Shown here in pieces: positions 27,956-37,692 of a stretch of 64,000 bases of DNA. Numbering within the stretch: position 1 is the first letter of the stretch; each line of letters begins with the position of its first letter. The DNA lies in contig CAVZBT010000012.1 in the NCBI GenBank assembly GCA_963773605.1, positions 496,001 to 560,000 of the forward strand, read 5' to 3'. Position numbers and translations under genes: made by a program. A model generated the notes under the pieces. The model was not told the DNA's origin. It did no database searches and saw only the letters and a program-made list of their open reading frames with translations. The DNA is from CAVZBT01 sp963773605. GTDB lineage: Bacteria; Acidobacteriota; UBA6911.

Positions 27956-28663
27956 ATGAAAAAACCCGGTGCCAAAACCCAGTCGCCTCCCCCCGACACG
28001 CCCTTCCGGCATCTGCCCGAGCTGCTGAGGGAATCCGGGCTGCACCTGGGCGTCACGCCGCCCGAACCCCCGCCCGCCGCGCCGAGAGTTGAGCAGGCCA
28101 GGGAGGAGCCCCGGGAGGGTCCCGCCGAATCGGACGAGGAACTTTTTGGGCGTGCGATGGATGGGGTGAGACGGGCGGAGTGGCGGCACGAGCCTCTCGC
28201 ATCCGCACCGCCGGTGCCCCCGGAACCGGCCGACCCTGAGATCGAACACCGGCGCATGATGGAGGACGCGATCAACGGGATACCCGCCAACCCGGTGACC
28301 GATCATCCGGAGTACATCGAGGGTTGGGTGGGAGTAGCCGGGAAGCGGTTTCTGCCGAACTTGCGCAACGGGCTTTACTCGATCCAGGGGCAAATCGATC
28401 TGCACGGGCTCAGCCGCGAGCAGGCGCGCATCACGGTGGAAGAGTACATAACGCAGATGTCGCGGTTCCGCAGCTGCTGCGTCAAGATCATTCATGGGCG
28501 GGGGATCAACTCGCCCAGCGACCGGGCGATTTTGAAGGACAGCCTGCAACGCTGGCTCTCGACGCGTCGCATGTCGCGGCACGTCGTGGCCTATGCCTCG
28601 GCGCAGTTTGCCGACGGCGGGGTGGGCGCCCTCTACGTGCTTCTGCAGCCGCCGGCCGCCTGA
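27956..28663 (+). CDS. Smr (MutS2-like) domain protein
   Basis: About 235 residues from the ATG at 27956. The first 140 residues are proline- and acid-rich and low in complexity, suggesting a disordered region. The C-terminal Smr domain is clear: IDLHGLSREQARITVEEYI (DLHG near residue 148), then IIHGRGINSPSDRAILKD and a final GGVGALYVLL. Smr domains bind branched DNA or RNA or act as endonucleases on stalled ribosomes. No partner such as MutS2 is seen nearby. Confidence 0.85.
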   Translation: MKKPGAKTQSPPPDTPFRHLPELLRESGLHLGVTPPEPPPAAPRVEQAREEPREGPAESDEELFGRAMDGVRRAEWRHEPLASAPPVPPEPADPEIEHRRMMEDAINGIPANPVTDHPEYIEGWVGVAGKRFLPNLRNGLYSIQGQIDLHGLSREQARITVEEYITQMSRFRSCCVKIIHGRGINSPSDRAILKDSLQRWLSTRRMSRHVVAYASAQFADGGVGALYVLLQPPAA

Positions 28664-28670
28664 CCTGAGC

Positions 28671-29906
28671 CTATTCGTAGCGGAGGCACTCGATCGGGTC
28701 GAGGTTCGAAGCCTGCACGGCGGGGTAAATCCCAAACACGAGCCCAACCATGGAACTGACCCCGAACGACAGGATGATCGAACCTGCGGTGATTATGGTG
28801 CTCCAGCCCGAGTAGACGGCGACCATCCGGGAAATAGCGTACCCGAGCGCTATGCCGACGAGGCCTCCCGCAAGGCTGAGCCCGAGGGCCTCGGCGATGA
28901 ACTGCACCCGGATGTCCCGCTTCCGCGCGCCGAGGGCGCGTCTCAATCCGATCTCGCTGGTTCTCTCGAGCACGGAGGCAAGCATGATGTTCATGATCCC
29001 GATCCCGCCGACCAGCAGCGAGATGCTCGCGATCGCCCCCATGACTATGTTGAAGATCCCCTGCGTTTTCTGGTTCTGCTCCAGGAGTTTCTCGGGCACG
29101 ACCAGCGAATAGTCGTCCACGTAGCGGTGCATGGCCGACATCAGGTTGCTGATGGCTGCCGACTGTTCCTTGAGATCGGCTTCGGGACTGACCTGGACGA
29201 CGACTTCGTTCAGCTCGTTCTCGAGGTTGTCCTTCTCGAACTTCTTGATGGATGTCGTGATCGGAATGTAGATGTCGTTGTTCGGGTTCTGGATTTTGAC
29301 CCCTTCGAACTCCTGCTTCTCCACGTTGGCGTCGGCGAGGACGCCGATCACGGTCAGCCACTGATCGTTGACCTTGATCTGCTTGCCGATCACGTCGCCG
29401 AAACCGAACAGTTTCTGCTTGGCCGCGATGCCGAGCACCGCCACCTGGTTGGCCGCATCCTCGTCGAACGGCACGAAAAACGCCCCCTGCAGCAGCTGGA
29501 GGTTCTGGATGGCGGGGTAGGTGCTGCTGACCCCGAGCACTCGGCTGTCGCTGCGGGCGCTTTCGGAGATGACCTGGAAAGTCTTCACGACCCGCTTCGC
29601 CGAAATCGCGGGCTTGGGGTGGAGCACCGCCTGGAGGGCCTCGACGTCGCGGATCGCAAGCCCCAGGGATTCGGTGCGGATCTGTCTGAGTTCCTCCGCC
29701 TTGAACTCCTTGGCCTGAATGATGATGTTGCGGATCCCGAAATTCTCGATGATCCTCAGGCTCTCCCGCTCGGCGCCTGCGCCGATCGACAGCATCGCGA
29801 TGACGGCCCCGACACCGAAGATCATGCCCAGCATGGTCAGGAGCGAGCGGAGTTTCCGCCTCCCGAGATTGCTGAGCGCTACCCGAACGCTTTCCAAGTT
29901 CCACAT
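28671..29906 (-). CDS. MacB/FtsX-type ABC transporter permease
   Basis: 411 residues with the MacB plan: an N-terminal helix after SNLGRRKLRSLLTMLGMIFGVGAVI, a large periplasmic domain, and three C-terminal helices, including GIGIMNIMLASVLERTSEIGLRRALGARK and a final helix ending in YPAVQASNLDPIECLRYE. These are the coupling and export-related signatures of non-transport or efflux permeases. It is last in an operon with three membrane-fusion proteins. The ATPase gene normally adjacent to such a permease is not in this window. Confidence 0.9.
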   Translation of the reverse strand: MWNLESVRVALSNLGRRKLRSLLTMLGMIFGVGAVIAMLSIGAGAERESLRIIENFGIRNIIIQAKEFKAEELRQIRTESLGLAIRDVEALQAVLHPKPAISAKRVVKTFQVISESARSDSRVLGVSSTYPAIQNLQLLQGAFFVPFDEDAANQVAVLGIAAKQKLFGFGDVIGKQIKVNDQWLTVIGVLADANVEKQEFEGVKIQNPNNDIYIPITTSIKKFEKDNLENELNEVVVQVSPEADLKEQSAAISNLMSAMHRYVDDYSLVVPEKLLEQNQKTQGIFNIVMGAIASISLLVGGIGIMNIMLASVLERTSEIGLRRALGARKRDIRVQFIAEALGLSLAGGLVGIALGYAISRMVAVYSGWSTIITAGSIILSFGVSSMVGLVFGIYPAVQASNLDPIECLRYE

Positions 29907-29948
29907 TGTCGCTGTGCCTTTTCCGCAGTTTCCGTATAGAAGAGTGCT

Positions 29949-31334
29949 CTAATGGCCGCCCATCCGGATCATCATCCTTCCGCCTCCGCCGCCCGCAGCC
30001 CCCGCTTTGCTGAAATCGGGCAGGTAGGCCTTGCGGGTCTCGAACGGATTGCGCACCGCGATCACCGTGCCCGCGTCCACGCCCGCCAGGATGGTAGACT
30101 GGCCGTGGCTCGCCGCCCCGACTGTGACCGGGCGAGGGACGAACTTGTTTCCCTGCTGGACATAGACCAGCGTGTCGGCTCCCTTGGTGGTGACGGCGCC
30201 GGCCGGCACAACGAAACACGAGTCGTATTTCTCGAGGATGATCTCGGCCTTGAGAGACATCCCCGGCTTTATGCGTTTCAGATCCTCGCCCGCGTTGGTG
30301 ATGGACACATCGCAAATGAAATACTTGAGCGGCGAGTTGCGCTCGAGGGCTTGCGCCAGGGCGGCCACGTTGCGGACCGTGCCCTGGTAGACCTTCTCCG
30401 GAATCGAGTCGAGCCTCACGACCACCCCACGGTCCTTGGCCAGGCTCCCCGCATCGCGCTCGAGCACGTAGACGCGCGCCTGCAGGGCCGCGAGGTCGAC
30501 GAGTTCAATGAGGACCTGGCCCGGCCAGGACTCGTCCCCGATCTGCGGGTCGCGCATGCGGTCGCGGCGGTACAGGACGAGCCCCGCCCGCGGGGCGCGC
30601 ACCTCGAGCGAGGCCAGCGTCTGCTTGGCGATGGTGAGTTCCGCCTGCGCCTTGTTGCGCTCAATCACCAGGATCTGCTGGTCCGCCCGCGCGACGCGTT
30701 TCTGCACCCGGCCTTTGTTCTGCAGGAAGCTGATGCGCTCCTTCGCGAACCCCGCGTTGATCTTGGCTTCGATGATGTCCCACTTCGAGAAGATCGTCTC
30801 GTCCTGGGGCAGCACCGTCATGGCGTATTCGTATTCCTTTTCCGCGTCCGTGCGGTCGATCGCCAGGACCTTCTCGTTGGTCGACGTCGTGCCGGCCGTG
30901 ATCTGGCCACGCTGCTTGTTGGCTTCGAGCGTGTTCTCCTGCTTTTCGTAGTTGAGCTGCGCATCGGTACTGTCGTATCGGACCAGCAGGTCGCCCGTGT
31001 TGACAAAACTCCCCTCGGGTACCAGCCATGCGATCTTGAGCCCACCCCCGCGGGTGCTCGGTGTGGAAACGGGGAGGCTCTCCAGGCCCGTGATCTCGCC
31101 GGTAGCGGGGATCTCGAGCTGGTAGGGAACCTTCTCCAGCCGCTGGACCGGGACGGGGTCTTCCTCCGATGCGGCCAGGACGTGCGTGATCCGCGTCGTC
31201 AGCGTGTCGCGGTACATCACGCCGAGCATGCCGAGCGCGGCAAAAAACAGGAACAGCCCGATGCGGGCCAGGCGCCCCCGGGGCGTGCTCCGCTTCGCAT
31301 TCAAATCGTCGCCGTGGTACGTCATTGCGCTCAT
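29949..31334 (-). CDS. membrane-fusion protein, HlyD family (third of three)
   Basis: 461 residues: a cytoplasmic start, one membrane helix (about residues 24-43), paired beta/lipoyl half-motifs, and a long central coiled-coil-like segment. The C-terminal part includes FVVPAGAVTTKGADTLVYV, typical of RND/ABC adaptors. The tail from about residue 445 is glycine- and methionine-rich (GGGGGRMMIRMGG). It lies 42 bases before the permease and is 1 base from the second adaptor, so all are co-transcribed. Confidence 0.85.
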   Translation of the reverse strand: MSAMTYHGDDLNAKRSTPRGRLARIGLFLFFAALGMLGVMYRDTLTTRITHVLAASEEDPVPVQRLEKVPYQLEIPATGEITGLESLPVSTPSTRGGGLKIAWLVPEGSFVNTGDLLVRYDSTDAQLNYEKQENTLEANKQRGQITAGTTSTNEKVLAIDRTDAEKEYEYAMTVLPQDETIFSKWDIIEAKINAGFAKERISFLQNKGRVQKRVARADQQILVIERNKAQAELTIAKQTLASLEVRAPRAGLVLYRRDRMRDPQIGDESWPGQVLIELVDLAALQARVYVLERDAGSLAKDRGVVVRLDSIPEKVYQGTVRNVAALAQALERNSPLKYFICDVSITNAGEDLKRIKPGMSLKAEIILEKYDSCFVVPAGAVTTKGADTLVYVQQGNKFVPRPVTVGAASHGQSTILAGVDAGTVIAVRNPFETRKAYLPDFSKAGAAGGGGGRMMIRMGGH

Positions 31335-31335
31335 C

Positions 31336-32559
31336 CTAGACTTTGGGTTTGGATCTGATCTTGTCGTTCACCTCGAGCCCCGCTGCCACCACGGCGGTGA
31401 TGCCGTCGTTGGTCAGCAGCTGCACCTCGCGCCAGTCGAAGCTCTTGCTTTCCGGCCGCCACAGTTGAACGTAGGACCGGCCTTCCCTTTCATTGATGCT
31501 CGACATCGGGATAACGATGGACTGGTTGTAGCGGCCCACCTGGATCGTGGCCCGCGTGCTCATGCTCGGCCGGAGCTGCGCAACATCCTTCGACAGAAGT
31601 TCAATGAAAGCTTCTGCCACTTTCTGCGGCCGGTCGTAGGAGGCCTGCTTCAGGATGGCGCTCAGATACACCACCTTGCCTCGGATCACCCTGCCCTGCA
31701 CGGCGTCCACCTGGATCTGCGCCTCCTGTCCGACCTTGACCTTGCCGGCGTCGATCTCGTCGACCATGACCTTCGCCCGCAACGTGGAGAGGTCCGGAAT
31801 CTCGAGCACCGTATCCAGAATGAACACATAGCTCCCGATCTGGCGTGCCTCGTTGCCCCGGTCTCGCTTGTAAATGACGACGCCCGACACCGGCGCCGTC
31901 ACCGTCAGCGCGTCCATGGCGTCGAGGAGCATGTCCATGTTGTTCCGGTAGTGCCTCTCGTTGCTGCGCGACATCTCGAGGTCGAGCCTCCCGGCTTCGT
32001 CGACGAAGCCGATCTTCTTCTCGAGCATCGATACCTTCTGCCGGGCGGCGTCGCGGCGGATCTGCGTCTCGGCAATCACGATGGCGCTCTCGAGTTCGGC
32101 CTGCCGGCTCAGCTTGTTCTCGAGCTTCTCGTAATCCGATTTCGCCTGCTCGAGCTGCAGCTTGAGGTCGCGCATCTGGATGTCGAAATCCGAGCGCTTT
32201 TTCTGGTACTCCTCCTGCACGCGCTGGAAGTTGGCGGTCGAGTCCCGCAACCGGCGGCTTATGTCGGAGCCGTCGAACTCCAGCAGGAAATCACCCTCGG
32301 ACACCTGCTTCCCTTCCTCGACCATGCGCGACAATTTGAAACGGTGCTCGCGCTGGATCTTGGGCGCGCCTATACTGACATTCTTCTCTGCCTCGAGAAT
32401 GCCTGGCGCCGTTACCACCACCGGGTAGTCGACGCGCTGCACCACGACGAGGTCTCTCTCGTCCGGTGCCGCCGAAACCCGGGCGGAGCGGTAGAGCCAG
32501 ACGCCGGCCACCGCCAGCGCCGCCAGCGGCAACAAAATCAAGAGCGTCTTGCGACTCAC
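31336..32559 (-). CDS. membrane-fusion protein, HlyD family (second of three)
   Basis: 407 residues with one N-terminal helix (LLILLPLAALAVAGVWLY), a lipoyl-like half (GKQVSEGDFLLEFDG), a long coiled-coil-like region from about residue 100 to 190 rich in Arg, Glu and Gln, and a beta-barrel part (VSGVVIYKRDRG). The start overlaps the stop of the first adaptor by 4 bases (ATGA). It shares the general fold but little exact sequence with its neighbours. Confidence 0.85.
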   Translation of the reverse strand: MSRKTLLILLPLAALAVAGVWLYRSARVSAAPDERDLVVVQRVDYPVVVTAPGILEAEKNVSIGAPKIQREHRFKLSRMVEEGKQVSEGDFLLEFDGSDISRRLRDSTANFQRVQEEYQKKRSDFDIQMRDLKLQLEQAKSDYEKLENKLSRQAELESAIVIAETQIRRDAARQKVSMLEKKIGFVDEAGRLDLEMSRSNERHYRNNMDMLLDAMDALTVTAPVSGVVIYKRDRGNEARQIGSYVFILDTVLEIPDLSTLRAKVMVDEIDAGKVKVGQEAQIQVDAVQGRVIRGKVVYLSAILKQASYDRPQKVAEAFIELLSKDVAQLRPSMSTRATIQVGRYNQSIVIPMSSINEREGRSYVQLWRPESKSFDWREVQLLTNDGITAVVAAGLEVNDKIRSKPKV

Positions 32560-33866
32560 GACGTCACCTCCGATCCCTCGCGATTCAGGATAAGAATAGT
32601 ATCCCCCGCACTCAGGCCGGAGAGGATCTCGACCGTGCGGTCACTGAAGCGCCCCACCTTGACGGCCTGCACGGAAGCGCGCCGCCGGTCCGGCCCTTTG
32701 AGCACGTAATAGCGCCCCGCGCTGTCCAGCCCGAGGCAGTCCCTCGGGATGGCCAGAGCCCCCGCTCCCAGCGAAACCTCGAACTCGAGCCTGGCGGTCA
32801 TTCCAGGTTTCATAACGTTCAAATCGAGGCTGTCGGGTTGCACCGTGGCCCTGAAAACCTTGTGCTGGGAGGCGAAGCCCTTGCGACTGGCCACGCTGGT
32901 CAACGATTCGATCCGGCCGCGCCAGTTCCGGCCCGGGATCGCGTCCAGGTGGATATCGCAGACCATCCCCGCCGACAGGAAGCGCAGTTCGGTATCGTAG
33001 ACGAACCCGACGACCTGCATGGCCGACATGTCCGGCAGGCTCAGGACCGTCATCCCCGGGAAAAGGTTGTCCCCGATCTGCACCTTGCGGTTGCTCGCCC
33101 AGTTGTCCCCGTAGACGACGATGCCGTCCTGCGGGGCGTCGATCTGCAGCTTCTCCAGATCGCCGTCGATCTTCTTGAGGTCCAGTTCGGCCTGGGCACG
33201 ATCGACTTCGACAAGCGCCATCTGGGACGGGACACTCGCGTCCAGGTTTGAGAGTTTTTCCTTGGCCTTGTCGCGCGCCAGGACCGCCTTCTCAAGGTCG
33301 AGCTGGTACTTCTGAAACGTGTTAGCGGGGAGAAGCGACTTCTCGATCTTGGCGTAGAGCTGCGCGACCTTCAGGTTCCCCTCGGCCGTCGCAAGCTCGA
33401 TCAACAGATCGGCGCGCTGTGCTTCGAGATTCGCCTTGGTCTTCGATATGTTCAACTTCGTCTCGTCGAGGCGCCGCTCCGCCTCGGACTTGCTGGTCAG
33501 AAGGGCAGCACCATCGAACTCGAGGATCCGCTCCCCTTGCTTCACGCTCGTGCCTTCCAGCACCAGAAACGTGATGGTGCTGGCAAAGCCGGACCGAATG
33601 TTCGGCACAGTGATGTCGCGCGAACGCGCCGCGCGCAGTTCCCCGGTCACCAGCAGCGTGCGGGTGAGGTCTGCCGTGCCGACCGTATGGGTGTGCACCC
33701 TGCGCGGTTCTTCCGGAGCCTTCGCTGCCACACCGGAATCCGCCTTCTTTGCGGCGGATTTTTCAGGGCTGCTCTGCGCAGTAAGCGCCGCGGGCGCTCC
33801 GGCCAGCAGCAGTAAGGTCATCCCTGCAGCCCACCAAGGCACGTGATTTCGCTTTATCGGAACCAT
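32556..33866 (-). CDS. membrane-fusion protein, HlyD family (first of three)
   Basis: 436 residues. The first helix looks like a secretion signal (WAAGMTLLLLAGAPAALTA), the second half-motif reads LVLEGTSVKQGERILEFDG, and a heptad-rich helical hairpin follows. The C-terminal half resembles MacA-type adaptors (VMKPGMTARLEFEVSLG). It follows the secreted protein gene by 19 bases, and heads a set of three adaptors feeding a single permease. Confidence 0.85.
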   Translation of the reverse strand: MVPIKRNHVPWWAAGMTLLLLAGAPAALTAQSSPEKSAAKKADSGVAAKAPEEPRRVHTHTVGTADLTRTLLVTGELRAARSRDITVPNIRSGFASTITFLVLEGTSVKQGERILEFDGAALLTSKSEAERRLDETKLNISKTKANLEAQRADLLIELATAEGNLKVAQLYAKIEKSLLPANTFQKYQLDLEKAVLARDKAKEKLSNLDASVPSQMALVEVDRAQAELDLKKIDGDLEKLQIDAPQDGIVVYGDNWASNRKVQIGDNLFPGMTVLSLPDMSAMQVVGFVYDTELRFLSAGMVCDIHLDAIPGRNWRGRIESLTSVASRKGFASQHKVFRATVQPDSLDLNVMKPGMTARLEFEVSLGAGALAIPRDCLGLDSAGRYYVLKGPDRRRASVQAVKVGRFSDRTVEILSGLSAGDTILILNREGSEVTS

Positions 33867-33885
33867 GTCGTCGTCTCGCCAATCA

Positions 33886-35120
33886 TCAGTTATTGGGCGG
33901 AGTGCCGGTCGGCCGGGTGCCGGGTCGGACTAACATCCGCATGCCGCCAGGATCGCCCTTCTGTGCCTTCACCCACGCCTGCCAGTCGCTCTCGAGTTTC
34001 TCCATGTCGGTCCCGAGAAAATCGGACTGGATGAGCATTTCACGCAGATCCTTCTTGTCCCGGCTCGCCTGCACCAGCGTTTTAGCCTTGTCCATCCCCG
34101 CCTTCTCGATGATGAACGAGAATAGCGAGGCCGCCTGCGCATCAAACACCATGCGGTCCTGGACCTCCTTGGGCAGGGAACCTCCTCCGCGCCCCCCGCG
34201 TCCCGCACCGCCGCCACCCGCGCCACCGACCACCACGTCCGGTGCGCTGCCCCCGGAGCACTCTGCCCGCCGGCTCCGCCGGCGGAGCCTGCCTGCCCGC
34301 CGGGAGTTCCGATGCGCATGACCATCGTCCCGCCGCCGCCCCCGCTTCCCTCCGAGCCAGGCACGACAAACGGGCGGGACATCACGATAACGTCTTCAAT
34401 CGGGAACGCCTCCTCGAGGTGCTCCTGCAGGAGCCTGAGATTCGGAGTAGATCCGCCCGCACCGTAAGACACTATACCGACATCGAGCCAGTCGGCCATC
34501 GGGCTGCGGGCCACGTCGTCCGCCCGCGAGGAGCGGAAAGGCTTATCGGGGGCAAACGTGGTTGTCAGAATCGCATACCCCACCCGCTGGACGGTCCCCG
34601 TCACCATCCGGTTCAAGGCCGCCGCCTTCATTTCCGGAGTCTGGTTCCGCATGCGCTCGGCAAAACCTGCCGGCACCTGCCCGCCTGCCTGGGACTTGAT
34701 GCGCGCCAGCATCTCCTGATTGTTCGCCTCCGGGGTGAGTTGAATGATCACCCATTTGTAACCCATGCGCAGCACTTTCGGCTCATTCACCGAGTCCTTC
34801 TGCTCCAGGCTGGAGCAGACCACTACCGCACCCTGTGTGAGCTGCGTCCCCAGAAACTGCTCGAGCCTCTGCCGCATTTCCCGGACGGGTTTTTCAAAGG
34901 GCGCGATCTGCTCTCGACTTGAGCCGAAAAAGTCTATGCCTTTCGCAACTTCCTTAAAAGTCTTGAAGTTTATCTTGAAGCTGTCGCCCTGGGGCAAAGC
35001 TGCGGAAGGAACCAGCCAGAGGACAGCGGCTATCATGAGTATGAGGCGCATGCGCGAAATCATCCTCGCCGAAACCCGGAGAAAAGGTGCACCGGTACCA
35101 AGACAACTGCTTTCGACCAT
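33886..35120 (-). CDS. secreted protein of unknown function, Gly-rich middle (frame-broken)
   Basis: A hydrophobic leader at residues ~23-45 (LILMIAAVLWLVPSAALPQG) suggests secretion; the true start may be the internal ATG of MRLILM. Much of the protein to about residue 290 is a mixed alpha/beta region with no motif I recognise (AVVVCSSLEQKD, LTPEANNQEMLARI). A glycine-rich stretch follows, and the frame changes near 34240, then runs on to RMVFDAQAASLFSFIIEKAGMDKAKTLV and a TGTPPNN end. It is the first gene of the three-adaptor efflux operon, so it may be an accessory or substrate-handling protein. Confidence 0.6.
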
Positions 35121-35301
35121 AACTACGTCCTAAGTCCCGCCTTGTTCCGGTTTTTGAGGAGTGCCGAGACGGCTTTTCCGATCAGAACCCCTGGGGCCTG
35201 GGCGGCAGGGCCCAGCGGCAGTTGCAGCCAGGGAGGTACATGGAACAGCCGATCATCCCTGCGTGGTTTCAGGGTTCTCCGCAGCTGACTCTTGCAGTGG
35301 G

Positions 35302-35817
35302 TTACGGCTTCTTCGTGAAGTGGCGTGAAACGAACGCCGGCGCTTCCTTCTTGGCGGCCTCAAACGCCTCCTGGACGACCTGCGGCTTGCGCTCGGCGAT
35401 GCGCTCGATGGCCTTGGCAGCCAGTCCCCGCACGATCCGGTTTTCGTCCTCGAGCCGGGCCCGCAGCTCGGACAGGAACCGGGGGGCGCACGACGGGAAG
35501 CCGGACCCGATCCGACCCAGCACGTAGGCGAGGTGCCAGCGGACATAGGCGGATTCGTCGGCAAGGTTGTCGTTGAGCCGGTCGACTATGCGGAGGAGCC
35601 GGGCGGAGTGGGAATCGGACAGGCGTGCCAGCGTCGCAGCAGCGCGGCCGCGGACAGTCCGGTCCTGGTCCTCGAGGAGCGTCAGCAATTCCTGCAGGCG
35701 GCGTGGGTGATCGACGACCGTCCGGACCACCTCGGCGGTGCGGAGTTTCGAAAGCGGGATCCTGTTTTTCTTGCGATCGCGTGTAACGCGGCGTTGACTT
35801 CTCGGTTCCATCATCAT
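35302..35817 (-). CDS. HEAT-repeat protein
   Basis: 171 residues. Repeated helical pairs are recognisable: HPRRLQELLTLLEDQDRTVRGRAAATLARLSD, DNLADESAYVRWHLAYVLGRIG, and LEDENRIVRGLAAKAIERIAE, each ending in the HEAT-type D-x-x-V-R pattern. Such scaffolds mediate protein contacts; no enzymatic domain is seen. It is separated from the secreted protein by 181 bases and reads the same way, with no obvious functional link. Confidence 0.75.
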   Translation of the reverse strand: MMMEPRSQRRVTRDRKKNRIPLSKLRTAEVVRTVVDHPRRLQELLTLLEDQDRTVRGRAAATLARLSDSHSARLLRIVDRLNDNLADESAYVRWHLAYVLGRIGSGFPSCAPRFLSELRARLEDENRIVRGLAAKAIERIAERKPQVVQEAFEAAKKEAPAFVSRHFTKKP

Positions 35818-36067
35818 GCGTCCGCATCCGCCCGGGCACCCGGTGTACCGCGTCGCCGATTATGGGGGCACATCGGCGGCCGCTGAAACCGGGAAACCCT
35901 GGGGCAGGTGCTCCTGAACCCATTCTACTATACGAACCAGTGTGGACGTACGACTCTTGATGCGGCAACCTGATCGGTCCCCCAACCGTCGCTGGGTCGC
36001 GCAAGGACTCAGTCCCGCGCGGCCTGCGACAATCGACCGTGTGCGGCATCATGCGATTTCAGGCGCG

Positions 36068-37414
36068 CTATGCCTTGACGCTTTCCCGGGCGAAGTCCCA
36101 GCTCACCAGCTTCTTCTCACGCGCCGACTTGTTCACGAGGTGCGCGAGTGCCGCGGCGCGGTGTCCGGTGAGGGCGTCTTCCGGCGGCTGTTTGCGGGCC
36201 TGCACGGAGGCGAAGAAAGTCCGGAAGTGCAGCACCGTCGGGTCGAGGCCGACTTCCCTGTACTGCTCCTGCCCTGCCACAACCTCGGGCTCGCGCGAAC
36301 TGAGCATCTCTTCGGCGCGGATCTTCGGATTCTTGTAGTAGGCGTCTTCCATCGCGCTCGGCCAGCTGTCGACAATCCAGCGGTTGTCCTCGTTGACCGT
36401 TTCCGGATAGAAGGTCAGGGTCTCGCCGACGACGAGGCTCCCCTTGGTCCCGAGGATCTGGAAGCCGCTCTCGGAGCTGCCCTGGCTGTTGAATGTGCCG
36501 CTCAGATTCGCGACAAAACCTTCCGGGTATTCGAGGACGGCATTGATCGTGTCGGGAACGTCTCTCGATTCCTTCCACCGGTACAGCTGCGACATCGCCA
36601 AAACGTTGGCAGGCATCTTAGCGTTCATCATGTAGTGGATGCTGGTGGCGAGGTGGACAAACAGGTCCGTGGCAATCCCGCCCGAGTAGTCCTGATAGCA
36701 TCTCCACCGGAAGAAGCGCGCATAGTCCACGGGCCTCTTGGGAGCGCTTCCCAGGAACATTTCCCAGTTCACGGTTTCCGGTGAGGCATCGGGTGGGATC
36801 GGGTAGATCCACGCGCCGCTTGCCGTGTTCCTGTTGAAGTGCGCGCGGAGGGTTGTGATCTGGCCGAGCTTTCCGGAAGCGATGATTTCGCGCGCCTTCT
36901 GCTGGATGGGCGAGCTGATCCCCTGGCTGCCGACCTGGAGCACACGACCGCTCTTCTTGACCTCGGCGATGATGGCGTTCCCTTCGTCGACGGTGTAGGT
37001 CAGCGGCTTTTCTATGTAGACGTCCTTGCCGGCCTGGAGCGCCTCGATCGCCATGTAGGCGTGGTGATGGTCGGGAGTCGCGATGACGACCGTGTCGATG
37101 GACTTGTCGCCGAGGATCTGCTTGTAGTCGCGGTAGGCCTTGGCGCGCCCGGCGGTGCGTTCGATGGCACGTTCTATGCGCCCCTTGTAGGCATCACACA
37201 CGGCGACGATCTCCGTGTTGGGCAGCACCCGGATCGCCTCGATCAGTTGGTGCGCCCGGGCACCGACCCCGATCATGCCGACCGTGATCCGGTCGTTGGC
37301 CGCCACCGGGGCTACCGGCTCGCCGTGCACCTCGTTTAAGGCCATCCCGAGAGCGGCGCCGCCTGCGGCGCTCCTCTGTATGAACTCTCTTCGGTTGATT
37401 CTGTCAAATGGCAT
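36068..37414 (-). CDS. Gfo/Idh/MocA-family oxidoreductase, Tat-exported
   Basis: 448 residues from the ATG at 37414 (AGGAGGAC upstream). The N-terminus RINRREFIQRSAAGGAALGMAL carries a twin-arginine signal, so export by Tat is predicted. The NAD-binding fold follows (VGMIGVGARAHQLIEAI), then IATPDHHHAYMAIEALQAGKDVYIEKPLT, the EKP motif of this family. Secreted members often act on sugars or cyclitols. It is monocistronic and faces the thioredoxin gene across 278 bases. Confidence 0.9.
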   Translation of the reverse strand: MPFDRINRREFIQRSAAGGAALGMALNEVHGEPVAPVAANDRITVGMIGVGARAHQLIEAIRVLPNTEIVAVCDAYKGRIERAIERTAGRAKAYRDYKQILGDKSIDTVVIATPDHHHAYMAIEALQAGKDVYIEKPLTYTVDEGNAIIAEVKKSGRVLQVGSQGISSPIQQKAREIIASGKLGQITTLRAHFNRNTASGAWIYPIPPDASPETVNWEMFLGSAPKRPVDYARFFRWRCYQDYSGGIATDLFVHLATSIHYMMNAKMPANVLAMSQLYRWKESRDVPDTINAVLEYPEGFVANLSGTFNSQGSSESGFQILGTKGSLVVGETLTFYPETVNEDNRWIVDSWPSAMEDAYYKNPKIRAEEMLSSREPEVVAGQEQYREVGLDPTVLHFRTFFASVQARKQPPEDALTGHRAAALAHLVNKSAREKKLVSWDFARESVKA

Positions 37415-37692
37415 TGTCAAAGTCCTCCTCGCGTGGCGAAGGATGAAGCGGTATGAACCGTGCGTGGTCCCGCCGGGGAATTAAGCTCTGGAAACGACAC
37501 GGGGAGTATGACGCGACACTCTATCGAAGTCAATCAACTCGACTTGCGCGGCAGGTGGCCATCCCGGCGCCCCGCGCAGGCGAGCGTGGCCCGCCAAACT
37601 GTCCGGGGTTCCGGCCGGCGGAGGCGCAGTGTGCTATCTTTTGTTTCGGGGCCGGACATGGTCCGCTACTTCTTTCGATTCTGGAGGGAGCC

